Positions 1 through 9,943 are shown, counted from the stretch's first letter. The stretch is DNA of 64,000 nucleotides from Stieleria marina (GCA_007741555.1 CP036526.1:1178001-1242000), one strand, 5' to 3'. Program-made: numbers and translations. Notes: generated by a model from the letters alone, not told the origin.

Positions 1-629
1 ATCAATAGGCCCGTCAGAATCACTGTGAGGACGATGCTGGTCGTTCGTAGTAATCGATGTTTTGCCGATAGACAGGCGAGCACTGATGCGACGGCGCCAA
101 CACCCATGGCAACTTGGCAGCATCGCCAAAGTCCGCTGTAGCCGAGCCACTCCGGCGGATTGCCTTGCAGTCCATCACTGCTGTGGCCGGTCGACACGAT
201 CAATGCGGCAACCAACACGCCAAGCGCGATCAGGCAGATGCCGGCGGCCAAACGTGTTCCACCGGCGTGTACGCGAAAACGCGTCGCTTTGGCCGCGACC
301 AAATTGACCATCAGCATCAGGCCGATCAGGGCGCCGCCGGGGAACGGAATCCGCAGCCGCAGCGGTTTGTCGTGAGGAAAAAATGCTTGCGGGAAAAAAT
401 CGTCGACGTGCATCATCGCGATCCACGAAGTGAAATACCTTTGTTTCACCTCGAACATGTTCATTTCGTCTTGCGCGAGCGTGCCCACCAGCACGATCAC
501 CAGCGAAAAGGCAAACAGCGCGACCGTCAGTTTCAGTGAAGCCAAGGTCCCGATGATTCCCGAACTAATCGAAAGAGATTCTTCCGGGCGAGCATCGTCG
601 GCGTAGGGAGTGGTTGACGCAGTAGCCAT
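1..629 (-). CDS. ResB-like cytochrome c biogenesis membrane protein (partial, runs off left edge)
   Basis: The frame opens with ATG at 629 and continues off the window, so only about 209 N-terminal residues are present. Hydrophobic segments lie near residues 28-52, 96-114, 124-146 and 168-188, and a fifth begins at the edge. The first helix (SLKLTVALFAFS then GTLAQDE) resembles the opening helix of ResB/Ccs1. ResB is the membrane partner of CcsA in system II cytochrome c maturation and presents apocytochrome outside the membrane. In Planctomycetes ResB and CcsA parts are often fused or adjacent (group knowledge, not visible here). The lipoprotein gene at 735-1829 ends 105 bases upstream on the same strand, so co-transcription is possible. 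The family call rests on one helix and the overall topology. Confidence 0.7.
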   Translation of the reverse strand, partial: MATASTTPYADDARPEESLSISSGIIGTLASLKLTVALFAFSLVIVLVGTLAQDEMNMFEVKQRYFTSWIAMMHVDDFFPQAFFPHDKPLRLRIPFPGGALIGLMLMVNLVAAKATRFRVHAGGTRLAAGICLIALGVLVAALIVSTGHSSDGLQGNPPEWLGYSGLWRCCQVAMGVGAVASVLACLSAKHRLLRTTSIVLTVILTGLL

Positions 630-734
630 GATTATTGCTTTTAAGAATTTGTTGTTGTTCCGCCTGTAGGCGGTTCACTGAGGTGGCGACCGCTTAAAGC
701 CGGGGCACCGTCGATGCTTCATTATTGCCGAACG

Positions 735-1829
735 TCAAAATTTTAGGGATTCTAAAAATTCGACCATCGCGTCGTTTTGGTCGGACACCGTCGCAGCGGG
801 GCCCGTCATTTTGACAAACATGCTGAATCCACCTTCAAGCGGGACGATCGTGGCGTCGATTGCGTCCCCTTCGTCGGCTTTCTCGCCGGTCAGGACGTAG
901 CGTTTGGCGTCGCGGCCGGCGACTTTTACTTCTTGGGCATCGGCCATCGCTTGGTCGACGACGTCGTCAGGAACCTGCCCTTGTCGAATCTGGCCGATCC
1001 ATCTCGCCACATTGGCTCGCAAATCACCGCCGGCCTGCATGACGGTAATGACGGCTTCAGTGTCTTCGGGACCGACGTTGAACGCAGCCAAACGCATCAT
1101 GCTCTTTTTGCCGTCGCGCCAGCCTTCGGGAGTGTCAAACTTCAAACGGGAGTCCGCTTTGGGGGCGGCTGTTTCTTTGGCGGGCGAAGTGGATGGCGGT
1201 CCACCTGACATGGGGCCACCAGCCATTGAGCCGCTCATGGGCCCGCGTGCGAACGGAGGTGCCATCGAATTGGACGCTTTGGAAGGATCTCCGAGCATAT
1301 CGACCCAGACAGATTGCCCATCCGCACTGGCGACGTCGATGGAGTCGCCTCCGGCCCATTTGTCTTCGGAAGACTCCAGGCCCAACTGCCCTCGCCAGCG
1401 ATTGACGTTCATGGCGACATATTTGTCCCAGTCGTCTTGCTTGGAGAGTTTTGAAATACTGATGTCGAGTTGTTTGCCGGGGACCATCACGTCGATCGAC
1501 GCATAGCGAAACGGTTTTTCGCCGCCACGCCGCCAGCCGTCTGGAAGTTCGGCGAGGTCGGGTTTGCCTGCGGAGAACTCAATCGATTTGACGAATGTCT
1601 CAAATGCTTTGTCAATCGTTGCAATGGACTCTTCTGGACCAGTGACTTTGAAGAACCAAACTTGGTCGTCTTTGGGGACCATCGCGGCCAACATTCGGTC
1701 TTTGCCAGGGAGCAATTGTTCAGGCACTTTGGTCGGTACACTGTAGGTCACGATCGGATCTGTCTTTTGACAGCCGACGAATGAGGTCAGAACGAGTGCA
1801 AGGCACCCAAGGTAGACACGGTGAGACAT
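735..1829 (-). CDS. planctomycete hypothetical lipoprotein
   Basis: The chosen ATG at 1829 gives 364 residues that begin with a clear lipoprotein signal: MSHR, a hydrophobic stretch and the lipobox SFVGC. An in-frame upstream start at 1907 would bury this signal and is less likely. The mature protein has two similar halves, each with a segment resembling TPEGW/LPDGW followed by FRYA or RLAAF, separated by a Gly/Ser/Pro/Met-rich linker (about residues 195-225). This suggests an internal duplication of a small alpha/beta domain. There is no recognisable catalytic motif. It lies upstream of the ResB-like gene in the same direction, so a role near cytochrome maturation is possible but is only inferred from position. 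Confidence 0.8.
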   Translation of the reverse strand: MSHRVYLGCLALVLTSFVGCQKTDPIVTYSVPTKVPEQLLPGKDRMLAAMVPKDDQVWFFKVTGPEESIATIDKAFETFVKSIEFSAGKPDLAELPDGWRRGGEKPFRYASIDVMVPGKQLDISISKLSKQDDWDKYVAMNVNRWRGQLGLESSEDKWAGGDSIDVASADGQSVWVDMLGDPSKASNSMAPPFARGPMSGSMAGGPMSGGPPSTSPAKETAAPKADSRLKFDTPEGWRDGKKSMMRLAAFNVGPEDTEAVITVMQAGGDLRANVARWIGQIRQGQVPDDVVDQAMADAQEVKVAGRDAKRYVLTGEKADEGDAIDATIVPLEGGFSMFVKMTGPAATVSDQNDAMVEFLESLKF

Positions 1830-2117
1830 ACAAACCTGGTATAGAGCAGACAAAGCGAATCCTTCGATCGCGGCATGCAACGGGACTGCCATGTCGTTTC
1901 GGGGCAACTTGGCTGGTTGCGTGGGGGGACCGCGTTTTCCAACTCTCCAGTATAAACGCTTGGCACTGGGTCTTCGTACCCGCCTAATTTCCCCCGTGAC
2001 AGCTTGCCACGGGGAAAAGTGCCGTCAAATCACCCTGTGATGGTTAGGGCAAGTGGCGTTTGTCCACGAGTTCAGGATCGGAATCCTTCCAGATTTGCTG
2101 CTCGCAGCAACGATTTG

Positions 2118-3262
2118 CTACGCAGGGCGAAACGCGACATGGCTGGGCTGAACTCGCTGGAGCGTTTCGGTGCAATAAGACGACAAGGTTGCATCCGCCA
2201 CCTCGAATCCGTGGCGAGACAGCAGGCTAAACTCGTTGTGAGTGAGCCGTCGCAGAGTGGTTTCGATGCCGGCTACTTCGCGAACTTCGTCGTCCGACAA
2301 AGTGGATTGACCGTTCAAATTGTTGCGTGAGTACACGCGTTTCGTGTTCAGCCCCAGTCGCAGGTACGCACCGCTGCCTGGGTTTTGTTTGAAGTAGTCC
2401 ATCAGCATTTGCGCTCGCAAGCTGCGAACTTGGTCCGTTGCCACGTCGACCAATCGCATCGAAGCAGCCAAGTAACCCGGCCGCCATCTGGATTGACGAG
2501 TTTCGTTGGAAAGCGGTCGCGAGGCATCGCACACGATCAAAAAGTCTGTGCCCTCTCGCAAACCGTCGCCTGGTTTGAACAACGATTCGACGCCCAAATT
2601 GCCATACACACCGCCATCCCAAAGGTGCATCCGTTTGTACTTGGGGGCAATCGACTGCCATTGGTCGTCTTGATACTCGCTCCACTGGTAGTCACGCAAC
2701 TTGGCGATCAGTGGGCCAATCAATCCGGGCACGCCAGCGGATGCGGCCAAAGCATGTGACAAACGAAAATCCGGATCATTGACGTATTTGGTCTGGTAGT
2801 CGCCCATTTCGTCGCGCTGGAACCGCCAGTTTTTGCCCGTTTGATAACAGGTCGCGTTGATGATCTAGCGCGGCGAAATCGGCAAATCAGCAGCTTGCCG
2901 GTAATCTTCCATTGCCGCTCCAGTTCGTTGCCCAGCACGCCGGCTCGCCCAGAGGCCAATCGCCACGGGAGCATCGACGACTTGATCGCATACATTCGTT
3001 GCAGATTTTTGGTCGTCAACATTGAGTGGATTTGCTGCACGATGTCGTGCAAGAATTCCGCACTTCCAAGCCAACGGTTGCCAGAGGACGCAAAGACGAG
3101 CCCGGCCGCCAAACTGCCACCCGAGACGCTGGAGATGATCTTCTACTTTGCTCAATGAGTCTTGGCGTGCCATCCGAGCCAACACACCCAAGTGAAACAC
3201 GGTGGCACAAATGCCGTCGCCCGAAAATGCCAGTGCGATCTCAAGGTGTCACTTTGAATGGT
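2118..3262 (-). pseudogene. patatin-like phospholipase, decayed by frameshifts and a stop
   Basis: Patatin-like motifs are spread over different minus-strand frames. Near 3250-3170 the frame reads IALAFSGDGICATVFHLGVL, the oxyanion region where families usually have GGG. The next piece (SVSGGSLAAGLV, from about 3125) is in another frame and carries the nucleophile region. The frame shifts again near 2888, where GGCAAGCTGCTGATTTG appears to lack one G. In the third frame a TAG at about 2866 interrupts PR-IINATCYQTGKNWRF, where TGG (Trp) would be expected. The last part holds the Asp of the dyad in WDGGVYGNLGVE. In the N-terminal frame a TGA lies two codons before the conserved segment. Intact relatives are lipid acyl hydrolases. 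At least four lesions argue for a true pseudogene over a single sequencing error. Confidence 0.75.
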
Positions 3263-3690
3263 TTGATCGATGCACTGCAAGCAAGTCACGGCACGTGTAC
3301 TAGCGTTACAATCGACAATCACGAGCCGAATATTGAAAACAGCTTGGATGCGAGATGCCAGCATTCAATGCGACCTGAAAACGAGCGTTTTTCTTCGGCA
3401 TCCATTCAAAATCATTGGGTGACAAACCAACCCGATCGCCAGCGATGGCAATGTTTTGGATTGGGCCTGTGAGTGCGTTGGGGATTCGCAGGGAATTCGC
3501 TGTACCGCAGCGAGGTGGCAGACGCGAATGGTTGGCGAGACGTATTGGAAACCCGAGGAATGCATCGTCGTTTGTTTTGGTGGCGTCCGGTTCGCAGGCT
3601 GTTGGTTGTTCGCAGTGACAACGCGGAGGTTCGTCGTTTCGACTATGCTGAAAGATCGGACGGTTTTGGTGGACCTATGCTGGGCATCCT
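3263..3690. other. intergenic region, no gene seen
   Basis: About 430 bases separate the patatin remnant from the sigma factor gene. Open frames here are short and have no protein-like composition or family motif. The region should hold the sigma factor promoter, but no convincing -35/-10 pair or ECF-type AAC motif was identified. Confidence 0.5.
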
Positions 3691-4248
3691 ATGAGCGAGC
3701 GAGATGACGTTACGCAAGTTTTAAATTCGCTTGAGAGTCGCGAGCACGAATCGGCAGACCTGCTGCCGTTGGTGTACCGGGAATTGCGTCGTTTGGCAGC
3801 CGATCGTTTGCGTAATGAACGGGCTGGGCAGACCCTGCAAGCGACAGCGCTGGTGCACGAAGCTTATTTACGTTTGGTCGATACCGAGCACCAACAAAGA
3901 TGGGATTCTCGCCACCATTTCTTTGCAGCGGCGGCCGAATCGATGAGGCGAATCTTGATCGACAACGCCCGGCGTAAACAAACCGTCAAACATGGTGGTC
4001 AATGGACACGAAGTGATTTTGACGCCAATCAGATCGAAACGCCCGATGCTGAAATTGACTTGCTTTCGCTCGACGAAGCACTCGACCGACTTCAAGCAGA
4101 AGAACCCGACGCAGCGTTGCTGGTCAAGTTGCGATATTTCTCGGGTCTGACGGTCTCGCAGGCGGCGGAAGTCTTGGATGTGTCCACGCGTTCAGCCGAA
4201 CGTTTATGGACGTTCGCTCGGGCATGGTTGTTTCAATCGATGGAATAG
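3691..4248 (+). CDS. ECF-type RNA polymerase sigma factor
   Basis: This 185-residue protein has the two-domain layout of an extracytoplasmic function sigma factor. Region 2 (about residues 25-100) contains LLPLVYRELRRLAADRL, ALVHEAYLRLVD and FFAAAAESMRRILIDNAR, all typical of the planctomycete/acidobacterial ECF family TIGR02999. Region 4 (about 125-180) contains LLVKLRYFSGLTVSQAAEVL, a helix-turn-helix for -35 recognition. It directs RNA polymerase to a specific set of promoters. A Ser/Thr kinase follows 174 bases downstream on the same strand. In this sigma family kinases frequently replace anti-sigma factors as the partner, so phosphorylation control is a reasonable inference. Confidence 0.93.
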   Translation: MSERDDVTQVLNSLESREHESADLLPLVYRELRRLAADRLRNERAGQTLQATALVHEAYLRLVDTEHQQRWDSRHHFFAAAAESMRRILIDNARRKQTVKHGGQWTRSDFDANQIETPDAEIDLLSLDEALDRLQAEEPDAALLVKLRYFSGLTVSQAAEVLDVSTRSAERLWTFARAWLFQSME

Positions 4249-4422
4249 GCCGATCAAACCGTGCGTTGAACGATCCGGATCCGGTGTTAGTCCCAGTGTC
4301 CCGGTTCGTGGTCAATGACCTGTAGTCCTGTATCAAAAATTCTTGGCGGACCGTCAGGGATTCTCTCGCATTGGGTTCTGTGCGACAGATTCCACTCCGC
4401 CAGCAGGTATGATGCATCCGCT

Positions 4423-6858
4423 ATGAACGAACGCGAAATTTTTACGATAGCACTCGAAAAGGCAACTCAAACCGCTCGGCGCGAGTACTTGGATCAAGTC
4501 TGTGGTGACGATCACGCTTTGCGTCAGCGCGTCGAAGATTTGTTACGTGCCGCGTCAGAGGTGGGTGAGTTTTTGGAAAACGATCCGCCGGGATTGGTCC
4601 TGACGGTTTGCAGCGATAGCCCACGCGTCTTCGGAGAGTCGCTTAGCGATTTGTCGCTTGATTTTCTAACGCCCAGTAACAAGCCAGGTTGCTTGGGAAC
4701 GCTGGGGCAATACGAAGTCGTTGGTTTGGTTGGTCGGGGAGGATGCGGGCTGGTTTTTAGAGCGTACGACACCAGGCTTAATCGTATCGTTGCCATCAAA
4801 GTCATGGCTCCGGAGCTTGCCACAAATCCCACTGCGGTCAAACGCTTCTTGAGGGAGGCACAAGCTGCGGCCGCGGTGCGGCATGAACATGTCGTTACCA
4901 TCCACGCGATCGAAGAAACCAGTCATCCACCGCTTATCGTCATGGAATACGTGGACGGGGTCTCCTTGAAAGACAGAGTGGACAGCGACGGTGAATTGGA
5001 GTTATCGGAAATCCTGCGAATTGGAAAACAGATTGCGTTAGGGTTGGTGGCCGCGCACGAGCAGGGGTTGGTTCACCGCGATATCAAGCCAGCGAATATC
5101 TTGCTGGAGAGCGGCGTCAACCGTGTTCAGATCACTGACTTTGGACTCGCTCGGGCGACCGATGATATCGGAATGACGCAGACGGGCATGATCGCTGGCA
5201 CACCGCAATACATGTCGCCTGAGCAAAGCCTTGGAAACGCGATCGATTCGCGGAGCGATTTATTCAGTCTGGGAAGCGTTCTGTATACGTTGTGTACCGG
5301 CCGGCCCGCTTTTCGCGCGGATTCAACCGTTGCCACGCTCCGCCGAGTCTGCGACGACGTGCCGCGTTCGATTCGATCGGTGAATCCCGCGATTCCCGAA
5401 TGGATGGAACAGATCGTGATGCGGTTGATGGCCAAGTCGCCCGACGATCGCTTTCAATCGGCGTCTGAAGTCGCGGAGTTATTGAACGACTGCATCGTCA
5501 ATGATCGGGGCACGAACGCGAAGTTTGATTTTCCCGAGACAAACTCGGTGCCGTTTTTCTCCAGAGTCTCGACCAACGTTTCCACGTTCCGCGATTCCTG
5601 GTTCGTGCCGCTGGTCGCTTTGCAAATTTTGGGAATGGTGGTCGCTTTGCCGATGGCGTTGATCAACATCGAATCGATCGTCGTGACAGGGATTGTATTT
5701 GGCTTGGTCGTAGGCACTGCGGTCACCCTTTCGGCCTGGATGTCGGGATTGCGTTGGACGAGCATCGCATTTGGAGCGTCGTCGATCGTGTTTACATTGC
5801 TGCTGGCGTTCATCATCAAACTGTTTAGTCTTCGACCCTCTGATGTCGGTCCAATCGTGACTTTGATAACGCTGTTTGTTTTTGCAGCAGTTCCCTGGGG
5901 AGTCGTTGAGATCCGGCGGTTTTGGGCGAATCAGCGGGTGGGCACAAGAAGGCAGCTATCTGTTTTCCGGCCCCAGTCGTTTCTGGCGATCTATGCGTTG
6001 CAGCTGATTGCGATTGGGGCGGCATGCGTTGCGGCGACTTTGGAAGTTGAATCCGTCATCGCATCTGCACTCTTAGCGGGGTTGCTAATCGGCAGTGTGC
6101 TGTCTGTGTTTGCACTCAAAACGGGCCAGCATGTTGAGAGTCAGATCTTTGCTCTGTCGGCTCCTGTTTTTACGGTTTTTCTTAGCTTCGTCGTCTCGCT
6201 GTTCGACTGGAATACGCTGCATCACTATTTGCCGGACGCTGTTTGGATCGCGACGGCGATCTTTGTCTATGGCGCGATCGTGATTCCAATTGGGCTGATT
6301 GGATTCGCCAAAGAGCTTGACTTGTGGTCATCGAAGCAGAAGCCATATCGATTTCAAATTCGCACCGGATTGATTGCGACAGCGATCATCGCAGTCGCGT
6401 TTGCTGGCGCGCAACCTTGCCTAGCGTTTGGCGGCCTTTGCTACGCTGCGGGTGTGCTGTTTGCTCTGGCATTGGTTTCGATAGCGGCCATGGTTGGGTA
6501 TCGAATCTACCTGAGTGACCAGCCCAAGCGGATTCCACGTTTGGCGACTTTGGGCACCGCGGCATTGGTTCTTCAAGTGGGCTTGATGGGATTGGTCGCC
6601 GCCTACGACCGAACGACGGATTATGGCTTTGTCCGAATTCGAACGGATGTGCCCGTCAAGCTTGTGGGGGTTCACGTGCCCAGTCAGAGAAGTTTTTTCA
6701 GCAACACGCTCGATGATGGTTCTGTATTTATGAACGTGATGAGCGGCGAAGTGCGACTGAGTGTCAGAGACCGACCGGATTTGACGGTGGTTCCTTCGAC
6801 AGGCGTGCTGAGCCGAAACAAGCCACTGGAGGTTCGAATCGTGCCGGTTGAACCCTGA
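4423..6858 (+). CDS. membrane Ser/Thr protein kinase
   Basis: Starting at the ATG at 4423 gives 811 residues. The N-terminal 60 residues (REYLDQVCGDDHALRQRVED) match the leader common to planctomycete kinases. The kinase domain spans about 95-356: glycine loop GRGGCGLVF, VAIK lysine, HRDIKPAN catalytic loop near 217, DFG near 238, and GTPQYMSPEQ activation segment, so it should be active. After it come roughly nine to eleven hydrophobic helices (about 395-750) and a short C-terminal domain of about 70 residues that may face outside. No PASTA, TPR or WD40 sensor is present, so the membrane bundle itself is the likely sensor. The ECF sigma gene just upstream is its probable target. Confidence 0.93.
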   Translation: MNEREIFTIALEKATQTARREYLDQVCGDDHALRQRVEDLLRAASEVGEFLENDPPGLVLTVCSDSPRVFGESLSDLSLDFLTPSNKPGCLGTLGQYEVVGLVGRGGCGLVFRAYDTRLNRIVAIKVMAPELATNPTAVKRFLREAQAAAAVRHEHVVTIHAIEETSHPPLIVMEYVDGVSLKDRVDSDGELELSEILRIGKQIALGLVAAHEQGLVHRDIKPANILLESGVNRVQITDFGLARATDDIGMTQTGMIAGTPQYMSPEQSLGNAIDSRSDLFSLGSVLYTLCTGRPAFRADSTVATLRRVCDDVPRSIRSVNPAIPEWMEQIVMRLMAKSPDDRFQSASEVAELLNDCIVNDRGTNAKFDFPETNSVPFFSRVSTNVSTFRDSWFVPLVALQILGMVVALPMALINIESIVVTGIVFGLVVGTAVTLSAWMSGLRWTSIAFGASSIVFTLLLAFIIKLFSLRPSDVGPIVTLITLFVFAAVPWGVVEIRRFWANQRVGTRRQLSVFRPQSFLAIYALQLIAIGAACVAATLEVESVIASALLAGLLIGSVLSVFALKTGQHVESQIFALSAPVFTVFLSFVVSLFDWNTLHHYLPDAVWIATAIFVYGAIVIPIGLIGFAKELDLWSSKQKPYRFQIRTGLIATAIIAVAFAGAQPCLAFGGLCYAAGVLFALALVSIAAMVGYRIYLSDQPKRIPRLATLGTAALVLQVGLMGLVAAYDRTTDYGFVRIRTDVPVKLVGVHVPSQRSFFSNTLDDGSVFMNVMSGEVRLSVRDRPDLTVVPSTGVLSRNKPLEVRIVPVEP

Positions 6859-7212
6859 TCATTTCAGCCCCGCGTCGAGTCACGGATGACTGCCAACTGG
6901 AGGTCGCGACCAAAATTGCTTTTGCGAGTCAGGTCTGATCGGCACACCAGCAGAGTAGCTGAGGCCACCAAACGCCAGGCAAGGTTGCGCATAAATATTC
7001 GCAGTGAACACTTGTCTCTAACCAAGCACTAGCTTTCGGGCTCAGCGATGGCCCCGCAGATAAACCCGCCAAAGTCAGAAAGTTGGCGCCCGGCCAACGC
7101 ATGCAGATCAACCGTTGCCAGCAGCACTTGCCGACGCGTCGCGACTAGCTTTTGCCAGCGGACGCGTGTGCCGAAATTTGTTGCAGCGATCAGGCGTAGG
7201 CCGATACGTTGG
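6859..7212. other. intergenic region between convergent genes
   Basis: This stretch of about 350 bases lies between the kinase gene and the oppositely oriented gene ending at 7213. No open frame with protein-like composition and no clear intrinsic terminator was found. Confidence 0.5.
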
Positions 7213-9012
7213 CTACGACCAGCCCATCAAAGAAATCAATGCATCGGTCAGAGAACTGACGGGAGCAGATGGTTCGGTGTAAGTCCACATGTTGCGGATC
7301 AAGTCCGTCATCAGCATTCCGCCCAAACTCATCACGGCGATAATGCTCAGCAATGCCAAGCACTGCAGCAGGTTGAATGGAACTTCGTAGGTTCCGACGC
7401 CGCCAGCCGCTGCGATCGCAGAACTTCTGCGTGCGGAAGTGGTGTCCAGTCCGACAGGTGCGTCTTCGTCGACAGCCTCGGCGTCCATCGCTTCGGCTTC
7501 GTCGCCAAATCCTCCAGCGTCGTCCGTTGCAAACGCGTCGCCGACGGGAGCTTCTGCGTCGTCGAATTCAACCGCTTCGCCGATGGCTTCGGAATCTTCG
7601 ACTTCGATTACCTGCGAACCGCTCTCGAAGTCGGCTTCGAGTCCGATTCCCGAAGGTGAAAGCTGGAATTCTTCGTCGGCTTGGAAGTCGACCATCGATC
7701 CGCTGGCGTCCGAACCCGCTTCGCCGACGTCCGAACCGTCAGCCAGTTCAGCGCCCAAGTCCAGAGCCGAAATGCTGCTGCCAGCCAAATCCAATGGCTC
7801 GCTTTCAAGCGACAAGCCACTGTCTGACGGGCTCATCAAGTTAATGCCACTATCGCCCGCCACGGAGATGTCGACACCGGAGCTGTCGATAACTAGATCA
7901 TCGTCGTCATCGGCAATGACCAGGTCGTCATCGTCATCCAGTGCGTCGTCCAGTCCGCCCAAGACGTCGTCACCCAAGCTACTGCCTAGTCCGGATGACA
8001 CGAGGAGATTGGCGCTGTCGCCGGAGATCAAACCGCTGCCACCGCTTTCGGCACTCAATAAATCAAGTTCGCTGAGCACATCGCCGGAGCTGTGTATTCC
8101 GCTTGCACTGGCCATGCCGGAACCTGAAAGCGGTCCGTTCAGTTCGTCCATTAGCTCCAAGCTGCTGGCGCCTGATCGCGAAGCGTTGGAATCCGAAAGC
8201 ACGTCGCTGGCCAATGCGTCCATGCTGCTGTCGTCGTCGCCCAGGACCAGTTCGCCACTATCGTCATCGGGAACGACGCCGGTAAAGCTCAGGTCACCGG
8301 CGTCGCCCTTCGCCATGTCTTCGGGTTCGGCGCCCAGGTCAAGGCTGCCGGATGAATCCGCCATCGGGACGGAGCTCTTTTTGGCCGCGATCACCGGACC
8401 GGTGCTGCCGTCTTTGACTTCCAAGGACAGATCGATTTCGTCACTTGAATCGTGCAGTAAGGCTGGTTCGTCAATCTGAAGAATTTTTGAATCGATCTCT
8501 TGCAGTCCATCGTCGTCATCGATGGCAAAATCGTCTTCGCCTGCAAGCGGCGGTGTAGCGGTGCCCTTGCCAGAACTGTCGGACAATCCGCTGCTGCTGG
8601 GGACAAGCGACACATCGCTTCCGTCACCCAAGTCGGCAACCAGATTGACGTCGCTGCCATCGGTGGTTGATTTGGGGACCGCGCCGCCGATGCCCAAATC
8701 GCTACTGGCCAAATCCAAGTCGCTTTCGCCCTGGCCTAATTTGGAATCGTCGCCGCCGATAATGCTGCTGCCACCTTGGGAGATGGCCGAGCCGACTTCA
8801 TTTTCGCTGATCAGAAGTCCGGAGCCGAATCCCGAGTCGGCACCGCTTGCGCCCAATTCGTCAGCAAGTCGGTCGATTTCGTTTTCGGGGAATTTCCAGC
8901 TGGCTCCGTCACGAAAGCCACGAATCTCTCCCTGACTTCGCATGTCTACCAACTTTTCAGTCGGGATGCCAAGTTTCTGGGCAGCTTCTTCGAGCGATAG
9001 GTAATCAGCCAT
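7213..9012 (-). CDS. HTH (excisionase/MerR-like) protein with long acidic linker and C-terminal membrane helices
   Basis: The protein has 599 residues. Residues 1-55 (YLSLEEAAQKLGIPTEKL, then a GEIRGFRDGASWKF wing) form a MerR/excisionase-type helix-turn-helix, normally a DNA-binding fold. Residues 60-520 are very rich in Asp, Ser, Gly and Leu, with repeated SGLGS/DDDD/LDLG motifs and almost no basic residues; they are probably disordered. The end (about 540-575) has a hydrophobic helix or pair (LLQCLALLSIIAVMSLGGML) and a short tail. A cytosolic DNA-binding-like head tethered to the membrane by an acidic rope is implied. No enzymatic motif is present. Planctomycete genomes carry similar excisionase-family proteins of unknown role. 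Confidence 0.8.
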   Translation of the reverse strand: MADYLSLEEAAQKLGIPTEKLVDMRSQGEIRGFRDGASWKFPENEIDRLADELGASGADSGFGSGLLISENEVGSAISQGGSSIIGGDDSKLGQGESDLDLASSDLGIGGAVPKSTTDGSDVNLVADLGDGSDVSLVPSSSGLSDSSGKGTATPPLAGEDDFAIDDDDGLQEIDSKILQIDEPALLHDSSDEIDLSLEVKDGSTGPVIAAKKSSVPMADSSGSLDLGAEPEDMAKGDAGDLSFTGVVPDDDSGELVLGDDDSSMDALASDVLSDSNASRSGASSLELMDELNGPLSGSGMASASGIHSSGDVLSELDLLSAESGGSGLISGDSANLLVSSGLGSSLGDDVLGGLDDALDDDDDLVIADDDDDLVIDSSGVDISVAGDSGINLMSPSDSGLSLESEPLDLAGSSISALDLGAELADGSDVGEAGSDASGSMVDFQADEEFQLSPSGIGLEADFESGSQVIEVEDSEAIGEAVEFDDAEAPVGDAFATDDAGGFGDEAEAMDAEAVDEDAPVGLDTTSARRSSAIAAAGGVGTYEVPFNLLQCLALLSIIAVMSLGGMLMTDLIRNMWTYTEPSAPVSSLTDALISLMGWS

Positions 9013-9247
9013 TTCTCGTGATCGACTCCGATGGTCCTGCAGCGGCGTTCATGAGACGCCGGCTCAGCAAGAGTGTTGTGACATTAGTTGATAAGGGTGG
9101 CGGAACGATTACTGCGGAGCAGAGTTTTCTGCCAAACGATTGCATCGCGTCTTGGTAAAACCGTTTTCGTTTCGCCATGCGATGTATCGAAATTCACGCT
9201 GTGTTTCACGCAAACGACACGCTGCAAATCAACTCGCTGCTGCAGTG

Positions 9248-9943
9248 TCACCGTCGGCCCATCTCTCGTATATCATCGGGCAACGGCGACGTAGCATTGA
9301 GCTGCAACGCAAAGTCGGCGTCAATTGGCCGGCTGCTAACCAGCCGGATCGTTCCGGAACTATCAATATGATACACAGCCATCCACGATTTACCGGTATG
9401 AACTAGCGTAATTGTCTGACTTCCCGAACCGTCAGAGCTTGTGAAACCGATCATCTCGCCGGCGGCGCCCACACGAGCGATAGGACTGGTTTTACCCGTA
9501 AAAACCGGGGAAACCGAAGCCGCAGGTGTGTTCAAGCCAGCTTGGGCGACTACGGAAGACGCATTCGCCCGCGTGACAGGGGACCGGACGGGGGTGTTTT
9601 TGGTGTTCGGGGTGCCACCTAGCCAGGTAGCCGGAGCGTCCGACGCTAAATGGCTGGGCGATCGGTTGGACGGTGGGAAATTGGCTGGTGGGAAACTGGC
9701 CGGTGGGAGATTGCCGAACTGACTGGGGGTGTCGCTGGGCGTGTCGCTGGGCCGGTTGGCGAAGTCGCTGGTTGCATCGAATCGCTGCGACTCAGGTTGC
9801 GTCGGCGGTGTTTGGCTGTCTACCTGTGTGGCCATTGCGACTACCAGCACAGCCGCTAATCCCACGACGTGTTTCGGGCTTTGACCCAAGCGGACAAAAA
9901 TCGAGAGTCGTTTGGGGGCGGAGCGCCGGATTGTCGTAGGCAT
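9248..9943 (-). CDS. hypothetical exported or anchored protein
   Basis: The ATG at 9943 is preferred over the longer in-frame start at 10003 because it directly precedes a basic stretch and a hydrophobic segment (VVGLAAVLVVAMA, about residues 27-39) that can act as signal or anchor. The middle third is Pro/Ser/Asn/Thr-rich with tandem short repeats (PPASFPPANFPPSNR). The C-terminal 90 residues look folded: GEMIGFTSSDGSGSQTITLV, KSWMAVYHID and a final RPIDADFALQLNA segment, probably a small beta-domain. I do not recognise the family. It lies 235 bases upstream of the HTH-acidic protein on the same strand, which does not prove a joint function. Confidence 0.7.
   Translation of the reverse strand: MPTTIRRSAPKRLSIFVRLGQSPKHVVGLAAVLVVAMATQVDSQTPPTQPESQRFDATSDFANRPSDTPSDTPSQFGNLPPASFPPANFPPSNRSPSHLASDAPATWLGGTPNTKNTPVRSPVTRANASSVVAQAGLNTPAASVSPVFTGKTSPIARVGAAGEMIGFTSSDGSGSQTITLVHTGKSWMAVYHIDSSGTIRLVSSRPIDADFALQLNATSPLPDDIREMGRR

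Noticed and set aside
7439-8479. 346-codon Ser/Pro/Ala-rich frame on the plus strand
   Set aside because: It is the complement of the Asp/Ser-rich linker of the minus-strand HTH protein; the codon bias of that linker keeps the opposite frame open.
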